64,000 nt of DNA from Virgibacillus aidingensis (GTDB taxonomy: Bacteria; Bacillota; Bacilli; Bacillales; Amphibacillaceae), in the NCBI RefSeq assembly GCF_010994035.1, contig NZ_WIXN01000009.1, forward strand, positions 1 to 64,000, read 5' to 3'. Both the position numbers and the translations under genes were made by a program. The notes beneath the pieces were generated by a model. It saw only the letters and a program-made list of their open reading frames with translations, searched no databases and was not told where the DNA came from. Shown piece by piece: positions 26,742-37,250 of the stretch (positions are counted from its first letter, which is position 1; each line of letters starts with the position of its first letter).

Positions 26742-27050
26742 ATGAAAAAAGTATTGATATATACGCTTATTTTTTTATTTTTATTTAGCGTATACAAAGA
26801 TTTAAATGTTGGTTCATTAGAAAACAATATAAATTCTCCATCAAATTCTGTTTCTATTTCAGATTATAATGCTGTTTATGCAAAAGTACAACATGGAGAC
26901 ACTATTTTATCCATAGTCGAAAATATTAATGGGGAAAATCTTAACGTTATGGATATGGATCGGGTTTTAGAGGACTTTAAATTACTGAATCCAAATGTTA
27001 ATCCTTATGAATTGAAAGCCGGACATTATTATTATTTTCCATTATATTAA
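26742..27050 (+). CDS. yqfZ: YqfZ-like small LysM-type protein
   Basis: A 102-residue protein with an N-terminal signal or anchor (KKVLIYTLIFLFLFSVY) and a LysM-like domain (YAKVQHGDTILSIVENI, then FKLLNPNVNPYELKAGHYYYFPLY). It probably contacts peptidoglycan. AAAGGAG precedes the ATG at 26742. It resembles B. subtilis yqfZ in length and layout and lies in the same neighbourhood (yqfX, yqfT, yqfS). Confidence 0.75.
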   Translation: MKKVLIYTLIFLFLFSVYKDLNVGSLENNINSPSNSVSISDYNAVYAKVQHGDTILSIVENINGENLNVMDMDRVLEDFKLLNPNVNPYELKAGHYYYFPLY

Positions 27051-27147
27051 ATAACAACTGATTTTTGGCTGAAATGCATAATAATTACCAAAGTACATAT
27101 ATTTTGAAAGCATCTTCTATTTATTTGCAGTACATTACAAAAATAAA

Positions 27148-27195
27148 AGGGACTGTCCACTAGTCTGTGCTAAGACATTTCGGACAGTCCTTTCA
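27148..27195. terminator. Terminator between yqfZ and yqfX
   Basis: AAAGGGACTGTCC and GGACAGTCCTTT form a 12-bp stem with a large loop, usable by both convergent genes. Confidence 0.8.
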
Positions 27196-27196
27196 T

Positions 27197-27565
27197 TTAT
27201 ACGAATGGCAGAATGAAGAGTGTAATGACGATGGCAATCGCCCCTGCAGCTATGGCGATGTTACCTAACGTATCTGCACCACGGCTTCTGGAAACAAAGC
27301 CAAGGATGATTCCTGCTCCGCCCATAATAATTGGCCACATAAAGAATGCAATAATGGATAGTGCAATTCCAATCCATCCATACGTTGTATTTGTTTCTGC
27401 GTCATTTCTTATATCATCTTCATCTAATGCCTTGTTGTAATCATCTGCAGTGAATTCAGCTGCATATTCCTCATTTCTTGTGCTCTCCAGATCCCTGCTT
27501 CTTCCTTGTCCGTGATTTGGTGCTTTTTGCACATTTCTGCCAAACTCATTGTTTTGCTCATCCAT
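27197..27565 (-). CDS. yqfX: YqfX-like DUF4190-type membrane protein
   Basis: A 122-residue protein with a long acidic and polar N-terminal half (NDAETNTTYG end) and two membrane helices (IGIALSIIAFFMWPIIMG and GNIAIAAGAIAIVITLFIL) flanking GFVSRSRGADTLG, a DUF4190-like loop. Function unknown. GGAGGTC lies before the ATG. The name comes from size, layout and synteny. Confidence 0.78.
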   Translation of the reverse strand: MDEQNNEFGRNVQKAPNHGQGRSRDLESTRNEEYAAEFTADDYNKALDEDDIRNDAETNTTYGWIGIALSIIAFFMWPIIMGGAGIILGFVSRSRGADTLGNIAIAAGAIAIVITLFILPFV

Positions 27566-27775
27566 GATGAAGACCTCCTTTTCTCATGTTGAGGTGCACC
27601 TATAGTTTATGGAATAGCCGACTTTATATTATGTTATCTTTTGGCAGAGAAGAAACTTAAAATATACAGGGTTTTGTCAAAGCTGTGAAACGAGCTATTC
27701 AAGATTTGGCCAAGTTTATTTTTTAAATTTAAGCGCATATAGTATAGCAATAGGTTATTAAAAAGGAGTAGTTAT

Positions 27776-28060
27776 ATGTCCATTTTTATAAAGGAATTTG
27801 TTGCAAAAAAATTAAAGCAGGTTAGTGTAGATGAGCTGCTCTATCATGGTAAGCAATATGGTTTTTCCTTGAGTAAAACCGATGCAGAGCAAATTGCCGA
27901 TTACCTTAAAAAAAATGCCGTTGACCCCTTTCATCCCGCCGGCAGGCGAAAGATGCTTAAAGAGCTTGCTCGTATAACGGATGAAAAAACTGCAAAAAAA
28001 GCCCAAAAATTATTTCATCAGCTTATCAAGTCATACGGACTGGAACATTTGCTTGAATGA
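27776..28060 (+). CDS. yqfT: YqfT, DUF2624 protein
   Basis: A 94-residue soluble helical protein (LLYHGKQYGFSLSKTDAEQI, then DPFHPAGRRKMLKELARIT) of the DUF2624 family, limited to Bacillales and of unknown function. AAGGAGTAG lies before the ATG. It is convergent with nfo and shares a terminator with it. Confidence 0.87.
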   Translation: MSIFIKEFVAKKLKQVSVDELLYHGKQYGFSLSKTDAEQIADYLKKNAVDPFHPAGRRKMLKELARITDEKTAKKAQKLFHQLIKSYGLEHLLE

Positions 28061-28095
28061 AGAAAAGCTGCCAGAGATTCGGCAGCTTTCTTCAT
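28060..28095. terminator. Bidirectional terminator of yqfT and nfo
   Basis: GAAGAAAAGCTGCC pairs with GGCAGCTTTCTTC; A and T rich flanks lie on both sides. Confidence 0.88.
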
Positions 28096-28099
28096 TATA

Positions 28100-28993
28100 T
28101 TATATATTGATTATTTTTTCTTTTAAGTCTGGGTCGAATTTGCCCGCTTTAATCATTTCAATTTCATGTTTATAAGGTGCCTTTTTATTCTTTTTATCTT
28201 CTCCGACATAAGGTGTTTCCAATATTTTGGGCAGATTTTCCAGCTGCGGGTGATTAATAACATAATGCAGTGGTTCAAATCCGATATGACCAAAACCGAT
28301 ATTCTCATGACGGTCTTTGCGGGCGCCTTTTTCATTTTTACTGTCGTTAACATGAACAACTTTTATTCGATCGATGCCAACTGTTTTATCAAATTCATTT
28401 AATACACCGTCAAAATCATCAACAACGTCATAACCGGCATCATGAATGTGGCAGGTATCCAGGCAAACGGATAAATTCTCGTTATGGGTAACCCCGTCAA
28501 TGATCGCAGCTAACTCATCAAAAGTCCTGCCTATTTCGGAGCCTTTACCTGCCATTGTTTCCAATGCTATTTGCACATCATTTTTCTTTTCAAGCACTTC
28601 ATTTAAACCTTCAATAATTTTCTTTATGCCAACTTCGGCTCCTTCTCCGACATGTGCACCGGGGTGAAGCACAATTTGCCCGGCTCCAATCGCTTCTGTC
28701 CGATCAATTTCATTACGGAGAAAATTAACACCCAATTCAAATGTCTCGGGCTTCTTAGCATTGCCAATATTTATAATGTATGGGGCATGTACGACAATAT
28801 CTTCTATACCATTTTCCCCCATATGCTCCCTGCCTGCCATTATATTCAGTTCTTCAATCGGTTTTCTTCTTGTATTTTGCGGGGCGCCAGTATAAATCAT
28901 AAAAGTATTGGCACCATAAGAAACCGCCTCCTCGCTGGATGCCAATAGCATCTTCTTTCCACTCATAGATACATGTGATCCAAGTTTCACCAA
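28100..28993 (-). CDS. nfo: Endonuclease IV (AP endonuclease)
   Basis: A 297-residue AP endonuclease of base-excision repair with the three zinc-site signatures of the family: LGSHVSMSG at the start, VLHPGAHVG and [22 protein letters not shown] in the middle, and [20 protein letters not shown]. The TTG at 28993 is chosen: GGAGAGG is seven bases upstream and the length equals that of B. subtilis Nfo. GTG codons at 29002 and 28990 are alternatives. It follows cshB with a 25-bp gap. Confidence 0.96.
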   Translation of the reverse strand: MVKLGSHVSMSGKKMLLASSEEAVSYGANTFMIYTGAPQNTRRKPIEELNIMAGREHMGENGIEDIVVHAPYIINIGNAKKPETFELGVNFLRNEIDRTEAIGAGQIVLHPGAHVGEGAEVGIKKIIEGLNEVLEKKNDVQIALETMAGKGSEIGRTFDELAAIIDGVTHNENLSVCLDTCHIHDAGYDVVDDFDGVLNEFDKTVGIDRIKVVHVNDSKNEKGARKDRHENIGFGHIGFEPLHYVINHPQLENLPKILETPYVGEDKKNKKAPYKHEIEMIKAGKFDPDLKEKIINI

Positions 28994-29018
28994 TTCTCGC
29001 ACCTCTCCGTTATATTCT

Positions 29019-30332
29019 TTACTTTCTGAATTTGTTTTTCTTTGATAGTTTCCTTTTTATGTCTGATTGCTGTTGTTTCATTTTTTTCTTATATCCGGGC
29101 TTCACTTTTTTTTGCTTTCTGACCCGCTTCCATGCTTCTTTATCCAGGTCTGTTTTTACATTGGTTCTATGCGCCCGTTTGTTCCATGGTTTTGTTTCAT
29201 GCCATTCACCATTCCGGACATCCATGTACGTAAATTTCAGACCTTTTAGCTCAAGCTTTTCAATCAGATGGAGATCTTCTTCATTATAAAGGCTGATGGC
29301 GGTGCCTTCCAGTCCCGCACGAGCAGTCCTGCCGACACGGTGAATATAAAAATGCGCTTCTTTCGGGAGCTGGGCATTAATGACATGGCTAACTCCTTTT
29401 ATGTCTATACCCCTTGCAGCTAAATCTGTAGCTACAATGTACTGGTAGCGCAAATTTTGTATGTCTTTTAATACCCGTTTCCGTTCTCTTGGAGCCAGTC
29501 CGCCATGAATGAGCCCGGCATTCAGACCCTTTGCCTGTAAAGCTGCAGATAACACATTGGCCTGTTCTTTTCCATTGGTAAATATAATTGCCAGATACGG
29601 ATTGATCGCTTTTGAAATTTCATTGATAATATCGGCTTCCTCCCGATGTTTTAAGGCAATTAAGCGATGTTCCATTTTTTCCGGTGAAAAATGCTCCTCT
29701 ATTTTAACATAAGTGGGGTTCCTCAGGTATTTTTTTAAAAAGTGTTCCAATTTTTCAGGTATCGTTGCCGAAAAAACAAGTAACTGAATATCCTGATTGG
29801 ATCGTACCAACAGCTGATCGACTTCCTGAATAAATCCCAGGTCAAGCATTAAATCAGCTTCATCTATTACAAAGGAAGATGCTTTGAAAATAGACAGCGC
29901 TTCTTCTTTCACAAGATCAAGGATTCTTCCCGGTGTACCAACAATAATATGCGGCTGACTCTTTAGCTTTTCCATCATTCTTTGTTTATCGGTTCCGCCT
30001 GTTAATAATTTCATTTTCCATTGGTGTGCTGTTTCAGCATATTGTATGATTTTTTTTAATTCGTCATATAACTGCGTAGCCAGCTCCCTCGTTGGAGCGG
30101 TAATTACAAATTGAACATGGTCCTTTTCCGGATTAAGCTGATTCACCAATGGCAGGAGAAAGGCATGCGTTTTCCCGGATCCCGTTCTGGATTTTCCGAT
30201 AACGCTTTCCCTGTTTAATATGGCAGGAATAACCTTTGCTTGTATTTCAGTCGGTTCCTGAAAATTTAACTTCCTGATTGCTTTATGCATAAAAGGATGG
30301 AAAGAAAATGCTTCAAATGTTTGCTTCTTCAT
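29019..30332 (-). CDS. cshB: DEAD-box RNA helicase CshB
   Basis: A 437-residue ATP-dependent RNA helicase used in cold adaptation and RNA turnover. Q motif ([14 protein letters not shown]), motif [11 protein letters not shown], Ia [12 protein letters not shown] at [11 protein letters not shown] in VFSATIP, and the C-terminal [10 protein letters not shown] are all present. The last 70 residues are very basic ([17 protein letters not shown]), an RNA-binding tail. AAGGAGT precedes the ATG. It lies between yqfO and nfo as in B. subtilis. Confidence 0.95.
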   Translation of the reverse strand: MKKQTFEAFSFHPFMHKAIRKLNFQEPTEIQAKVIPAILNRESVIGKSRTGSGKTHAFLLPLVNQLNPEKDHVQFVITAPTRELATQLYDELKKIIQYAETAHQWKMKLLTGGTDKQRMMEKLKSQPHIIVGTPGRILDLVKEEALSIFKASSFVIDEADLMLDLGFIQEVDQLLVRSNQDIQLLVFSATIPEKLEHFLKKYLRNPTYVKIEEHFSPEKMEHRLIALKHREEADIINEISKAINPYLAIIFTNGKEQANVLSAALQAKGLNAGLIHGGLAPRERKRVLKDIQNLRYQYIVATDLAARGIDIKGVSHVINAQLPKEAHFYIHRVGRTARAGLEGTAISLYNEEDLHLIEKLELKGLKFTYMDVRNGEWHETKPWNKRAHRTNVKTDLDKEAWKRVRKQKKVKPGYKKKMKQQQSDIKRKLSKKNKFRK

Positions 30333-30372
30333 TATGGTAAACTCCTTTTTATTATGGAGTAAAATTATCTGG

Positions 30373-31476
30373 TTAAATTGTTAGAAAAGGATCGGTATCT
30401 GAGACGGATTCGATCACTTTTACGTCTGTATTTTTTAGTTCTTTGTCCAAATATCTTTTTACAGCTTGTTTCATGACATATTCCGAATAATGTCCGGGAT
30501 CAATAACTACCAGCCCTCGCTGCCATGCCTCTTGTGCCGCATGAAATGTCATATCCCCTGTTATATAAACATCGGCTCCTTTTTGCAATGCGTCGGACCA
30601 ATATTTTTCACCGCTTCCCCCCAGTACCGCAATCCGTTTAACTTCTTTGTCAAGGCTCCCCGTTACCCGTAATGATTCCAGTTTAAGCACATCTTTCATA
30701 TGATTGCATAAAACTTGTACACTCATTGACTTTTGAAGTTTGCCCACCCTGCCCAGGCCGTATGCCTGTCCATCATTTTCCAGTGGGTAAATGTCATAAG
30801 CGGCTTCCTCATATGGATGGGCATGAACCATGCTGTCAATAACTTTATTCAATATAATTTTATCCGCAATCGATTCAATTTTTACCTCATTGACAAATTC
30901 CAGTTCACCTTTCTTGCCAATAAACGGGTTTGTACCTTCCAAAGGTTTAAATGTACCCTGCCCTTTTGTCTGAAAGGTACAATGGCTGTAATTGCCAATA
31001 TGGCCTGCACCAGCTTCGCTCATGGCTTCCATCACATCTGTTAAATGGGTTTCAGGTACAAAGATAACCACTTTATAAAGACGGTCCTTTTCGGTTTGAA
31101 TCAGATTTGTTGTGTTTTTAATCCCAATTTTTTCACACAGTATGTCATTTACACCGCCGGGTGCTACGTCTAAGTTAGTATGTGAGGAATAAACCGAAAT
31201 ATGATGTTGAATTAATTTTTGTAAAGTGCGGCCTTTAGGTGTATCGATATCAATCTTTTTCACAGGCTGAAACAGAAGTGGATGATGAGAAATAATAAGG
31301 TCAATTTGCTGTTCAATTGCTTCATCGACAACATTTTCGAGCACATCCAGCGTTACCATCACACGCTTTACTTGTTTTTTGGAAGAACCTATTTGCAAAC
31401 CCGGATTATCCCAGTCATAAGCAAAGTTACGCGGCGCCATTTTTTCCATTATGCTAAAAATATCTTTATTTCTCAA
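30373..31476 (-). CDS. yqfO: Nif3-like dinuclear metal protein YqfO
   Basis: A 367-residue Nif3/DUF34 protein with ISHHPLLFQP and SSHTNLDVAPGGVND at the N-terminal metal site and GDMTFHAAQEAWQRG plus DPGHYSE at the C-terminal site. The middle third is the PII-like insert of long Bacillus members. Suggested to act as a GTP cyclohydrolase-like or metal-handling protein; its role is not settled. The TTG start at 31476 follows GGGAGG and overlaps the trmK stop by 11 bp. Confidence 0.93.
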   Translation of the reverse strand: MRNKDIFSIMEKMAPRNFAYDWDNPGLQIGSSKKQVKRVMVTLDVLENVVDEAIEQQIDLIISHHPLLFQPVKKIDIDTPKGRTLQKLIQHHISVYSSHTNLDVAPGGVNDILCEKIGIKNTTNLIQTEKDRLYKVVIFVPETHLTDVMEAMSEAGAGHIGNYSHCTFQTKGQGTFKPLEGTNPFIGKKGELEFVNEVKIESIADKIILNKVIDSMVHAHPYEEAAYDIYPLENDGQAYGLGRVGKLQKSMSVQVLCNHMKDVLKLESLRVTGSLDKEVKRIAVLGGSGEKYWSDALQKGADVYITGDMTFHAAQEAWQRGLVVIDPGHYSEYVMKQAVKRYLDKELKNTDVKVIESVSDTDPFLTI

Positions 31477-32170
31477 GCCGGATTACCTCCCGTATCCAAT
31501 CTGATTCTTTTTTTAATTCCACTATTTTATTATTATTCGGGACTTTTGCTTTTTTCATTTCTTCTATCACATGCTTGTATTTTTTATGCTCGAAGTTCCA
31601 TTTTTTTATAAATATATCTGATTGTTTCTTCATTAATACTGGTCCAAATAGTAACGCTTTTTCTGTTAAATTTTGCCGATTTCCTATTCGGGCAGCTACA
31701 ATTATTTCATAAATATGACCATTTTCTTCCATAATTTCCTCATCAATAATTGTAAAGCTATGTGCTGTCAGCCATCTTCTTAAAGTTCTGGATTCATTGT
31801 TAGGCTGGGCAATTATTTTGTTAACCTTCATTAGTTTATCCGTACCTGTTTCCAGAATACTCCGAATCAATGCACCGCCCATTCCAGTGATGACAAGATG
31901 ATTTATTTCACCTTTCCGAAGTATTTCCAATCCATTCCCAAGCCGGACGTCTATTCTTTGTTCCAAATTATACTTTTTTACTGTTTGAACTGCGTTGGAG
32001 TATGGTCCCTCATTAATTTCGCCGGCAATTGCTTTTGCAGATTTATCGCCTAAACAGACATAACAAGGTAAATAAGCGTGATCAGATCCTATATCAGCAA
32101 ATATACTTCCTTCAGGCAGAAAGGACGCAGCAATTTTAAGCCGGTTGGATAAGTTTATAGTTGTTTGCAT
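31466..32170 (-). CDS. trmK: tRNA (adenine22-N1)-methyltransferase TrmK
   Basis: A 234-residue Rossmann methyltransferase that forms m1A22 in tRNA. The SAM motif reads FADIGSDHAYLP (about residues 24-35), followed by VITGMGGALIRSIL and AQPNNESRTLRRWL. The C-terminal third is a basic coiled coil (EHKKYKHVIEEMKKAK). ATG 32170 gives the family length; upstream frame to 32284 runs through the cccA terminator. It is coupled to yqfO. Confidence 0.94.
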   Translation of the reverse strand: MQTTINLSNRLKIAASFLPEGSIFADIGSDHAYLPCYVCLGDKSAKAIAGEINEGPYSNAVQTVKKYNLEQRIDVRLGNGLEILRKGEINHLVITGMGGALIRSILETGTDKLMKVNKIIAQPNNESRTLRRWLTAHSFTIIDEEIMEENGHIYEIIVAARIGNRQNLTEKALLFGPVLMKKQSDIFIKKWNFEHKKYKHVIEEMKKAKVPNNNKIVELKKESDWIREVIRLEK

Positions 32171-32216
32171 ACAATCTCTACTTTCTTTCAAACATGGCTT
32201 TTCATGTGATTTTAGA

Positions 32217-32256
32217 TAAATAAAAGCTTTCTGTTTATCGCAGAAAGCTTTTTTAT
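32217..32256 (-). terminator. Terminator of cccA
   Basis: AAAAGCTTTCTG and CAGAAAGCTTTT form a 12-bp stem; T residues follow on the minus strand. Confidence 0.88.
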
Positions 32257-32262
32257 TATTGC

Positions 32263-32655
32263 CTATTGTTCCTCCAAAAGCCAAGTTGATATTGCTTGTG
32301 CTTCTTCTTCACTTACCAGACCGCCCGGCATAGAGCCTTGACCTTGCATAATAATATTATAAATTTCATCCTCGCTTAACCGGCTGCCTACTTCGACAAG
32401 TTCTGGCCCGGCTCCTCCGGATAAATCAGCACCGTGACATGATGCACAATTCGTTTCAAATACTTCAGAAGGATCATCTGTAGTTTCGCCTTCCTGGGAA
32501 TCTTCCTGCTGTCCTTCTTCAGTTTGGGCGTCTCCCCCTTCTTCTTGCTGTGCAATATCATCCCGCTGGTTTGCTCCCTGAAAAGAGATGATAATTACTA
32601 AAAGGATACCAACAGCTGCTATAATTGCAAATGGTATGACCGGGTTTCTTTTCAT
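32263..32655 (-). CDS. cccA: Cytochrome c-550 CccA
   Basis: A 130-residue membrane-anchored c-type cytochrome that carries electrons outside the membrane to cytochrome oxidase. One N-terminal helix (residues 7-25) is followed by an acidic Gln/Glu linker and a haem domain with C70-A-S-C73-H74 and axial M109 in GSMPGG. AAGGAGGAA precedes the ATG. It stands next to rpoD as in B. subtilis and has its own terminator. Confidence 0.95.
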   Translation of the reverse strand: MKRNPVIPFAIIAAVGILLVIIISFQGANQRDDIAQQEEGGDAQTEEGQQEDSQEGETTDDPSEVFETNCASCHGADLSGGAGPELVEVGSRLSEDEIYNIIMQGQGSMPGGLVSEEEAQAISTWLLEEQ

Positions 32656-32844
32656 GATATTTCCTCCTTATGTAATCCCCTTATTCTATGTTAGATAAAA
32701 GACTATATATATTTTACTTGAAAACGCAAATAGTTTAAAGTATTTATAAGTGAATACTTTTTAACATTGCTCGTGAAAGGGTATAAAATATGTTCATCTA
32801 ACGGTTACATGGGATAAAACATTCAACGTATGCCTATATGTAGT

Positions 32845-32879
32845 TGATAGCCATTGTCACCCAGGTGATCAATGACTAC
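32845..32879 (-). terminator. Hairpin after rpoD
   Basis: TAGCCATTGTCACC and GGTGATCAATGACTA form a near-perfect stem just beyond the rpoD stop. There is no clear T run. Confidence 0.5.
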
Positions 32880-32883
32880 CATA

Positions 32884-34005
32884 CTAATCCAAAAAATCTT
32901 TTAATCGTTTGCTCCTGCTAGGATGTCTCAGTTTACGGAGCGCTTTAGCTTCAATCTGCCTGATCCTCTCACGGGTTACTCCAAACACTTTGCCGACCTC
33001 TTCCAATGTCCTCGTCCGGCCATCATCTAAGCCGAAACGGAGACGGAGTACATTTTCCTCCCTGTCAGTCAGTGTGTCCAACACATCTTCCAGCTGCTCT
33101 TTTAATAACTCATAGGATGCATGATCCGAAGGTGAAACAGCTTCCTGATCTTCAATAAAATCGCCTAAATGGGAATCGTCCTCTTCCCCGATTGGTGTTT
33201 CCAGGGACACGGGTTCCTGGGCAATTTTTAAAATGTCCCGGACTTTATCCGGAGAGAGTTCCATCTCTTCACCGATTTCCTCCGGTGTGGGTTCTCTTCC
33301 GAAATCCTGCAGCAGCTGGCGCTGTACGCGAATCAGCTTATTTATCGTTTCCACCATATGAACCGGAATACGAATTGTCCTCGCCTGATCTGCGATTGCC
33401 CTTGTGATTGCCTGACGAATCCACCAGGTAGCATACGTACTGAATTTAAATCCTTTACGGTAATCAAACTTTTCCACAGCTTTAATTAAACCCATATTCC
33501 CTTCCTGAATAAGGTCAAGGAAAAGCATTCCGCGGCCAACGTACCTTTTTGCAATACTGACTACCAGCCGGAGATTGGCTTCGGCCAGCCGGCGTTTTGC
33601 TTCTTCGTCCCCATTTTCTATTTTTGTGGCAAGATCAATTTCCTCCGCTGCAGACAGCAAATCTACACGGCCAATTTCCTTCAGATACATGCGCACAGGA
33701 TCGTTGATTTTTATTCCAAGCGGAACACTTAAATCATTTAAATTAAATTCTTCTTCCTTGGCAATCTGCTGCATGCTTGGATCATCTTCAGACTCGCCTA
33801 TCACTTCAACACCTTGTTCTCCCAGGTACTCATAAAACTCATCCATTTGATCGGATTCAATCACAAAACTGGATAACCGGTCCGCTATCTCTTCATAAGC
33901 CAAAACACCGCGCTTTTTTCCAATTTCCACTAATTGTTCTTTCGCTTGCTCCAATGTTTGCTCCGGCTCATTTTCTTTTGTTTGTGAAGGTTTATTTTCT
34001 GCCAT
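32884..34005 (-). CDS. rpoD: Primary sigma factor SigA (RpoD)
   Basis: A 373-residue vegetative sigma factor. An acidic 1.1-like N-terminus is followed by region 1.2 ([17 protein letters not shown]), regions 2.1-2.4 ([54 protein letters not shown]), region 3, and region 4.2 ([20 protein letters not shown]). It recognises TTGACA/TATAAT promoters. AGGAGGGG lies before the ATG. It is 39 bp after dnaG, forming the usual dnaG-rpoD unit. Confidence 0.98.
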   Translation of the reverse strand: MAENKPSQTKENEPEQTLEQAKEQLVEIGKKRGVLAYEEIADRLSSFVIESDQMDEFYEYLGEQGVEVIGESEDDPSMQQIAKEEEFNLNDLSVPLGIKINDPVRMYLKEIGRVDLLSAAEEIDLATKIENGDEEAKRRLAEANLRLVVSIAKRYVGRGMLFLDLIQEGNMGLIKAVEKFDYRKGFKFSTYATWWIRQAITRAIADQARTIRIPVHMVETINKLIRVQRQLLQDFGREPTPEEIGEEMELSPDKVRDILKIAQEPVSLETPIGEEDDSHLGDFIEDQEAVSPSDHASYELLKEQLEDVLDTLTDREENVLRLRFGLDDGRTRTLEEVGKVFGVTRERIRQIEAKALRKLRHPSRSKRLKDFLD

Positions 34006-34044
34006 GAGTCCCCCTCCTTCCAGACTGCTAAAACTACAAAAAAA

Positions 34045-35856
34045 TTATTTTAATTGCTTTTTCATTTCCATGATTTGTACAGCTATTTCCGCTGCTTTTA
34101 TCGGATCGTCCTGTTTTTCGGCAAGACGCTGTTTTTCCTTCAGTGATTGGATACTTGGCCTATCACTGCTTTCATTTTGTATTAACCTGATATAATCGTT
34201 AATCTCCCTGTCACTTATTTCTTTATCGTCCATATTCATAGCTATTTCAATGACAAGCTGTTTAATACCATCATTATTTAAATGATCTATAAACATGCTT
34301 ACATCAGGCAGATGCCCTTCTTCATAAAAAGCATATAAATGGGTTGCTATTATTTTATGTTCATCGATTGTGAAATTTGCACCAATTTCTTCCCGTGCTT
34401 TATCAGCGATCATCGTATTCTGCAGCATGCACTGAAGCAGTTTCCTTTCTGCATTATGAAATGCCGGGAGCAGCTTTTCGTTTTTGTAATAACTCACAGC
34501 ATTGTTGTGAAGAACCTGCTTGTTGCGGCTTTTTTTTTGATAACCTGTCTTTTTGCGAATTACCTCCAGCTCTTCCATTAGTGATTCCACGGATACATCA
34601 AATTCATTGCTGAGATCTTTTACATAATACTCTCTTTCAACAGAACTGCTGATTGCAGCAAGCTGCTGAAGTATTTTTTCTATATAATGAATGCGATCTG
34701 CTTCAAGACTCAAATTATAATCTTTTTTGACATATCGCATATAGAAAGCCATAAATGTATCACTGGCTTTTATTACTTCTTTTTCAAATACATCCTTGCC
34801 GTATGTTTTGATAAAGTCATCCGGATCCATGTTGTCCTTAAGTTTGGCTATTTTTACACTGCATCCGGTCTTTCTTAATAAAACAGCAGCTTTATAAGCA
34901 GCTTCCATTCCCGCCGCATCGTCATCATAGCAAAGTATTACAGTATCTACATACCGGTTCAGCAGTTTTGCCTGAATCTCCGTAAGTGATGTACCAAGCG
35001 TCGCAATGACATTCTTAATTCCTGCCTGGTATGCTGTAATTACATCCATATAGCCTTCAAATAGTATAGCTTCACTTTCTTTGCGGATATATCGCTTTGC
35101 AAGGTCAAAATTATAGAATAGCTTGCCTTTTTGAAACAATTCGGTTTCGGGGCTGTTTAAATATTTTGGCTCTTGTTTTCCCAGAGACCGCCCGCCAAAT
35201 GCGACAGTTTTACCTAAATGGTTTCGTATTGGAAAAATCACACGTCCGCCAAAACGGTCAATAGTTGTTTGATCATCCAGCATACTGACCAGACCATTTT
35301 TCAACAGTCCCTGCAGGTGAAACCCTTTTTTTTCCAAAAACTCAGCTGTAAAGCCTTTTATATGAGGAGCAAATCCAAGCTGAAACGTATCAATTGCTTC
35401 ATCACCAATGCCTCTGTCTGCAAAATAACGATAGCCTTCTTTCCCGTCTTTTGTATAACGCAGCAAATGATGGTACAATTTTGTTAACCATTCGTGAGCT
35501 TCAAGCATTTGCTGGTTTTCATGCGACAGATTGGAAGCTTCCTTTTTTATTGTATTTTCCGGCAGCTGCTTGCCGGCTCTGTTTGCAAGCTGCTCTATTG
35601 CTTCATAAAATGAATAGCTTTCCATTTCCATCAGGAAAGTGACGGCATTACCGCCTTTGCCACACCCAAAACAGTGAAATATCTGTTTTTCCTGTGTAAC
35701 TGAAAAGGATGGTGTTTTTTCTCCATGAAACGGACATAGCCCAAAATAATTCTTGCCCTGTTTCTTTAATTGAATATATTCCCCAATCACATCCACAATA
35801 TCATTGGCTGCCCGAACTTCCTCGATTATATGCTCAGGAATCATGTGTTTGGCCAT
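34045..35856 (-). CDS. dnaG: DNA primase DnaG
   Basis: A 603-residue primase making RNA primers at the replication fork. The zinc domain has C41, H44, C62 and C65 (CPFHGEKTPS and FHCFGCGKGG). The TOPRIM domain shows ILFEGYMDVI and LCYDDDAAG, and the C-terminal helical part contacts DnaB/DnaC helicase. It lies directly before rpoD. YqxD, which precedes dnaG in B. subtilis, is missing. Confidence 0.97.
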   Translation of the reverse strand: MAKHMIPEHIIEEVRAANDIVDVIGEYIQLKKQGKNYFGLCPFHGEKTPSFSVTQEKQIFHCFGCGKGGNAVTFLMEMESYSFYEAIEQLANRAGKQLPENTIKKEASNLSHENQQMLEAHEWLTKLYHHLLRYTKDGKEGYRYFADRGIGDEAIDTFQLGFAPHIKGFTAEFLEKKGFHLQGLLKNGLVSMLDDQTTIDRFGGRVIFPIRNHLGKTVAFGGRSLGKQEPKYLNSPETELFQKGKLFYNFDLAKRYIRKESEAILFEGYMDVITAYQAGIKNVIATLGTSLTEIQAKLLNRYVDTVILCYDDDAAGMEAAYKAAVLLRKTGCSVKIAKLKDNMDPDDFIKTYGKDVFEKEVIKASDTFMAFYMRYVKKDYNLSLEADRIHYIEKILQQLAAISSSVEREYYVKDLSNEFDVSVESLMEELEVIRKKTGYQKKSRNKQVLHNNAVSYYKNEKLLPAFHNAERKLLQCMLQNTMIADKAREEIGANFTIDEHKIIATHLYAFYEEGHLPDVSMFIDHLNNDGIKQLVIEIAMNMDDKEISDREINDYIRLIQNESSDRPSIQSLKEKQRLAEKQDDPIKAAEIAVQIMEMKKQLK

Positions 35857-36412
35857 TTAAAATCACCATACTATACATATTCAAGATTTTTGAAAAAAAT
35901 CCTTTAAAATTCGACATTTTTTTCTGTTATGGCGAAAAAAATACCTTCTTTCATCGATTTAATATGGAAGGAATTCATTTATACCAGTAAAGTTATTATT
36001 TTATTACTTTTGCCGAACTGAAGCTTAACAAATTGTTATTGTTATTATGTTACCTTAGGAGTTAAAGGATAAACCCCCTTTTCACTGTTTTGCTTTAAAG
36101 TAAACCGGAAGCTTTTCACACCCCCATAATCAGTGAACATACAAATTAGATTTACTTCATGTACTTATTTCTACACACCCCTTTTAGAATCCTTCATGAA
36201 TATGAATGTTTTATTTTTCAGAATATGCCCAAGGGGTATAAATAGAACTATTGTTTCTAATATCTAATCTTTACACAAAAATTAATTATAATACATGATG
36301 CGTAAAAATGCTATTAAAAAGTTTTGATTTTACAATTGGAAAAAGTGATAAAGTAAAAAGACTAACCCTTACAGGATAGCCTCTTACACAGTATGTTCAT
36401 ATTTATTCCGGA
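35857..36412. other. 556-bp AT-rich spacer upstream of dnaG
   Basis: In B. subtilis this place holds yqxD. I find no ORF with a ribosome site on either strand. Two -10-like elements are visible on the minus strand (TATAGT near 35877 and TATAAT near 36290), without good -35 partners. It should hold the dnaG-rpoD promoters. Confidence 0.45.
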
Positions 36413-37237
36413 TCATTCACCATAAATTTTTTCCTGGATTATCTGAAGTATCGTGTTTGCTGTTTCTTCTACCGCTTTATTGGAAACATCAATTACCTCG
36501 CACCCAATTTTTTCTACTGTGTTATCAAAATAGGACAATTCGGTGTGAATCCTTTCCATAGTTGCATATGTGGCCTGGTCGCCAAGCCCCAATGCTTTTA
36601 ACCGTTCCTTTCTGATTTCATACAGTTTATCCGGATTGATGCGGAGACCGACACATTTAGCCGGGTCCACTTCCAGCAGTTCCTCTGGTGGATCAACCTC
36701 GGGAACGATGGGAACATTGGCCACTTTTAAACGTTTATGGGCCAAAAATTGGGATAATGGGGTTTTTGATGTACGTGAAACCCCTATGAGGATAATATCC
36801 GCTCTGGCAATTCCCCTGGTATCCCGCCCATCATCATATTTTACAGCGAATTCAATAGCTTCAATCCGTTTGAAATAATCTTCATCAAGCCTATGTACCA
36901 AGCCGGCTTCCAGTTTTGGCGGTGATTGAAACACTCTTTCCATAGCAGAAAGTGTCGGTCCCATAATATCAATCACTTCAATATTCCATTTTTTGGCCTG
37001 CGTATTTACATAGTTTCTCAGTTCGGGATCAACCAGTGTAAAACCAATTAATCCTTCTTTTTCTTTTGCCAGTTGTATGGTTTCATCAATTGTTTCCTTA
37101 TCTTCCACGTAAGGAATACGCTGAATTTGGTATTCGCCATCATTAAATTGGCTCAGTCCAGCTTTAATAACGAGTTCAGCCGTTTCTCCAACAGAATCTG
37201 ACAGTACATAGACATTTGGCATCTTATCCACAAGCAT
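36413..37237 (-). CDS. yqfL: PPDK-regulatory kinase/phosphorylase YqfL
   Basis: A 274-residue DUF299 protein, a bifunctional ADP-dependent kinase and Pi-dependent pyrophosphorylase that controls pyruvate phosphate dikinase or PEP synthase. [13 protein letters not shown] opens the protein, and the P-loop-like [15 protein letters not shown] lies at about residues 153-167. It follows ccpN with a 13-bp gap, the pair that in B. subtilis controls gluconeogenesis. The start may be ATG 37237 or GTG 37231. Confidence 0.93.
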   Translation of the reverse strand: MLVDKMPNVYVLSDSVGETAELVIKAGLSQFNDGEYQIQRIPYVEDKETIDETIQLAKEKEGLIGFTLVDPELRNYVNTQAKKWNIEVIDIMGPTLSAMERVFQSPPKLEAGLVHRLDEDYFKRIEAIEFAVKYDDGRDTRGIARADIILIGVSRTSKTPLSQFLAHKRLKVANVPIVPEVDPPEELLEVDPAKCVGLRINPDKLYEIRKERLKALGLGDQATYATMERIHTELSYFDNTVEKIGCEVIDVSNKAVEETANTILQIIQEKIYGE

Positions 37238-37250
37238 ACACCTCTTTTAC

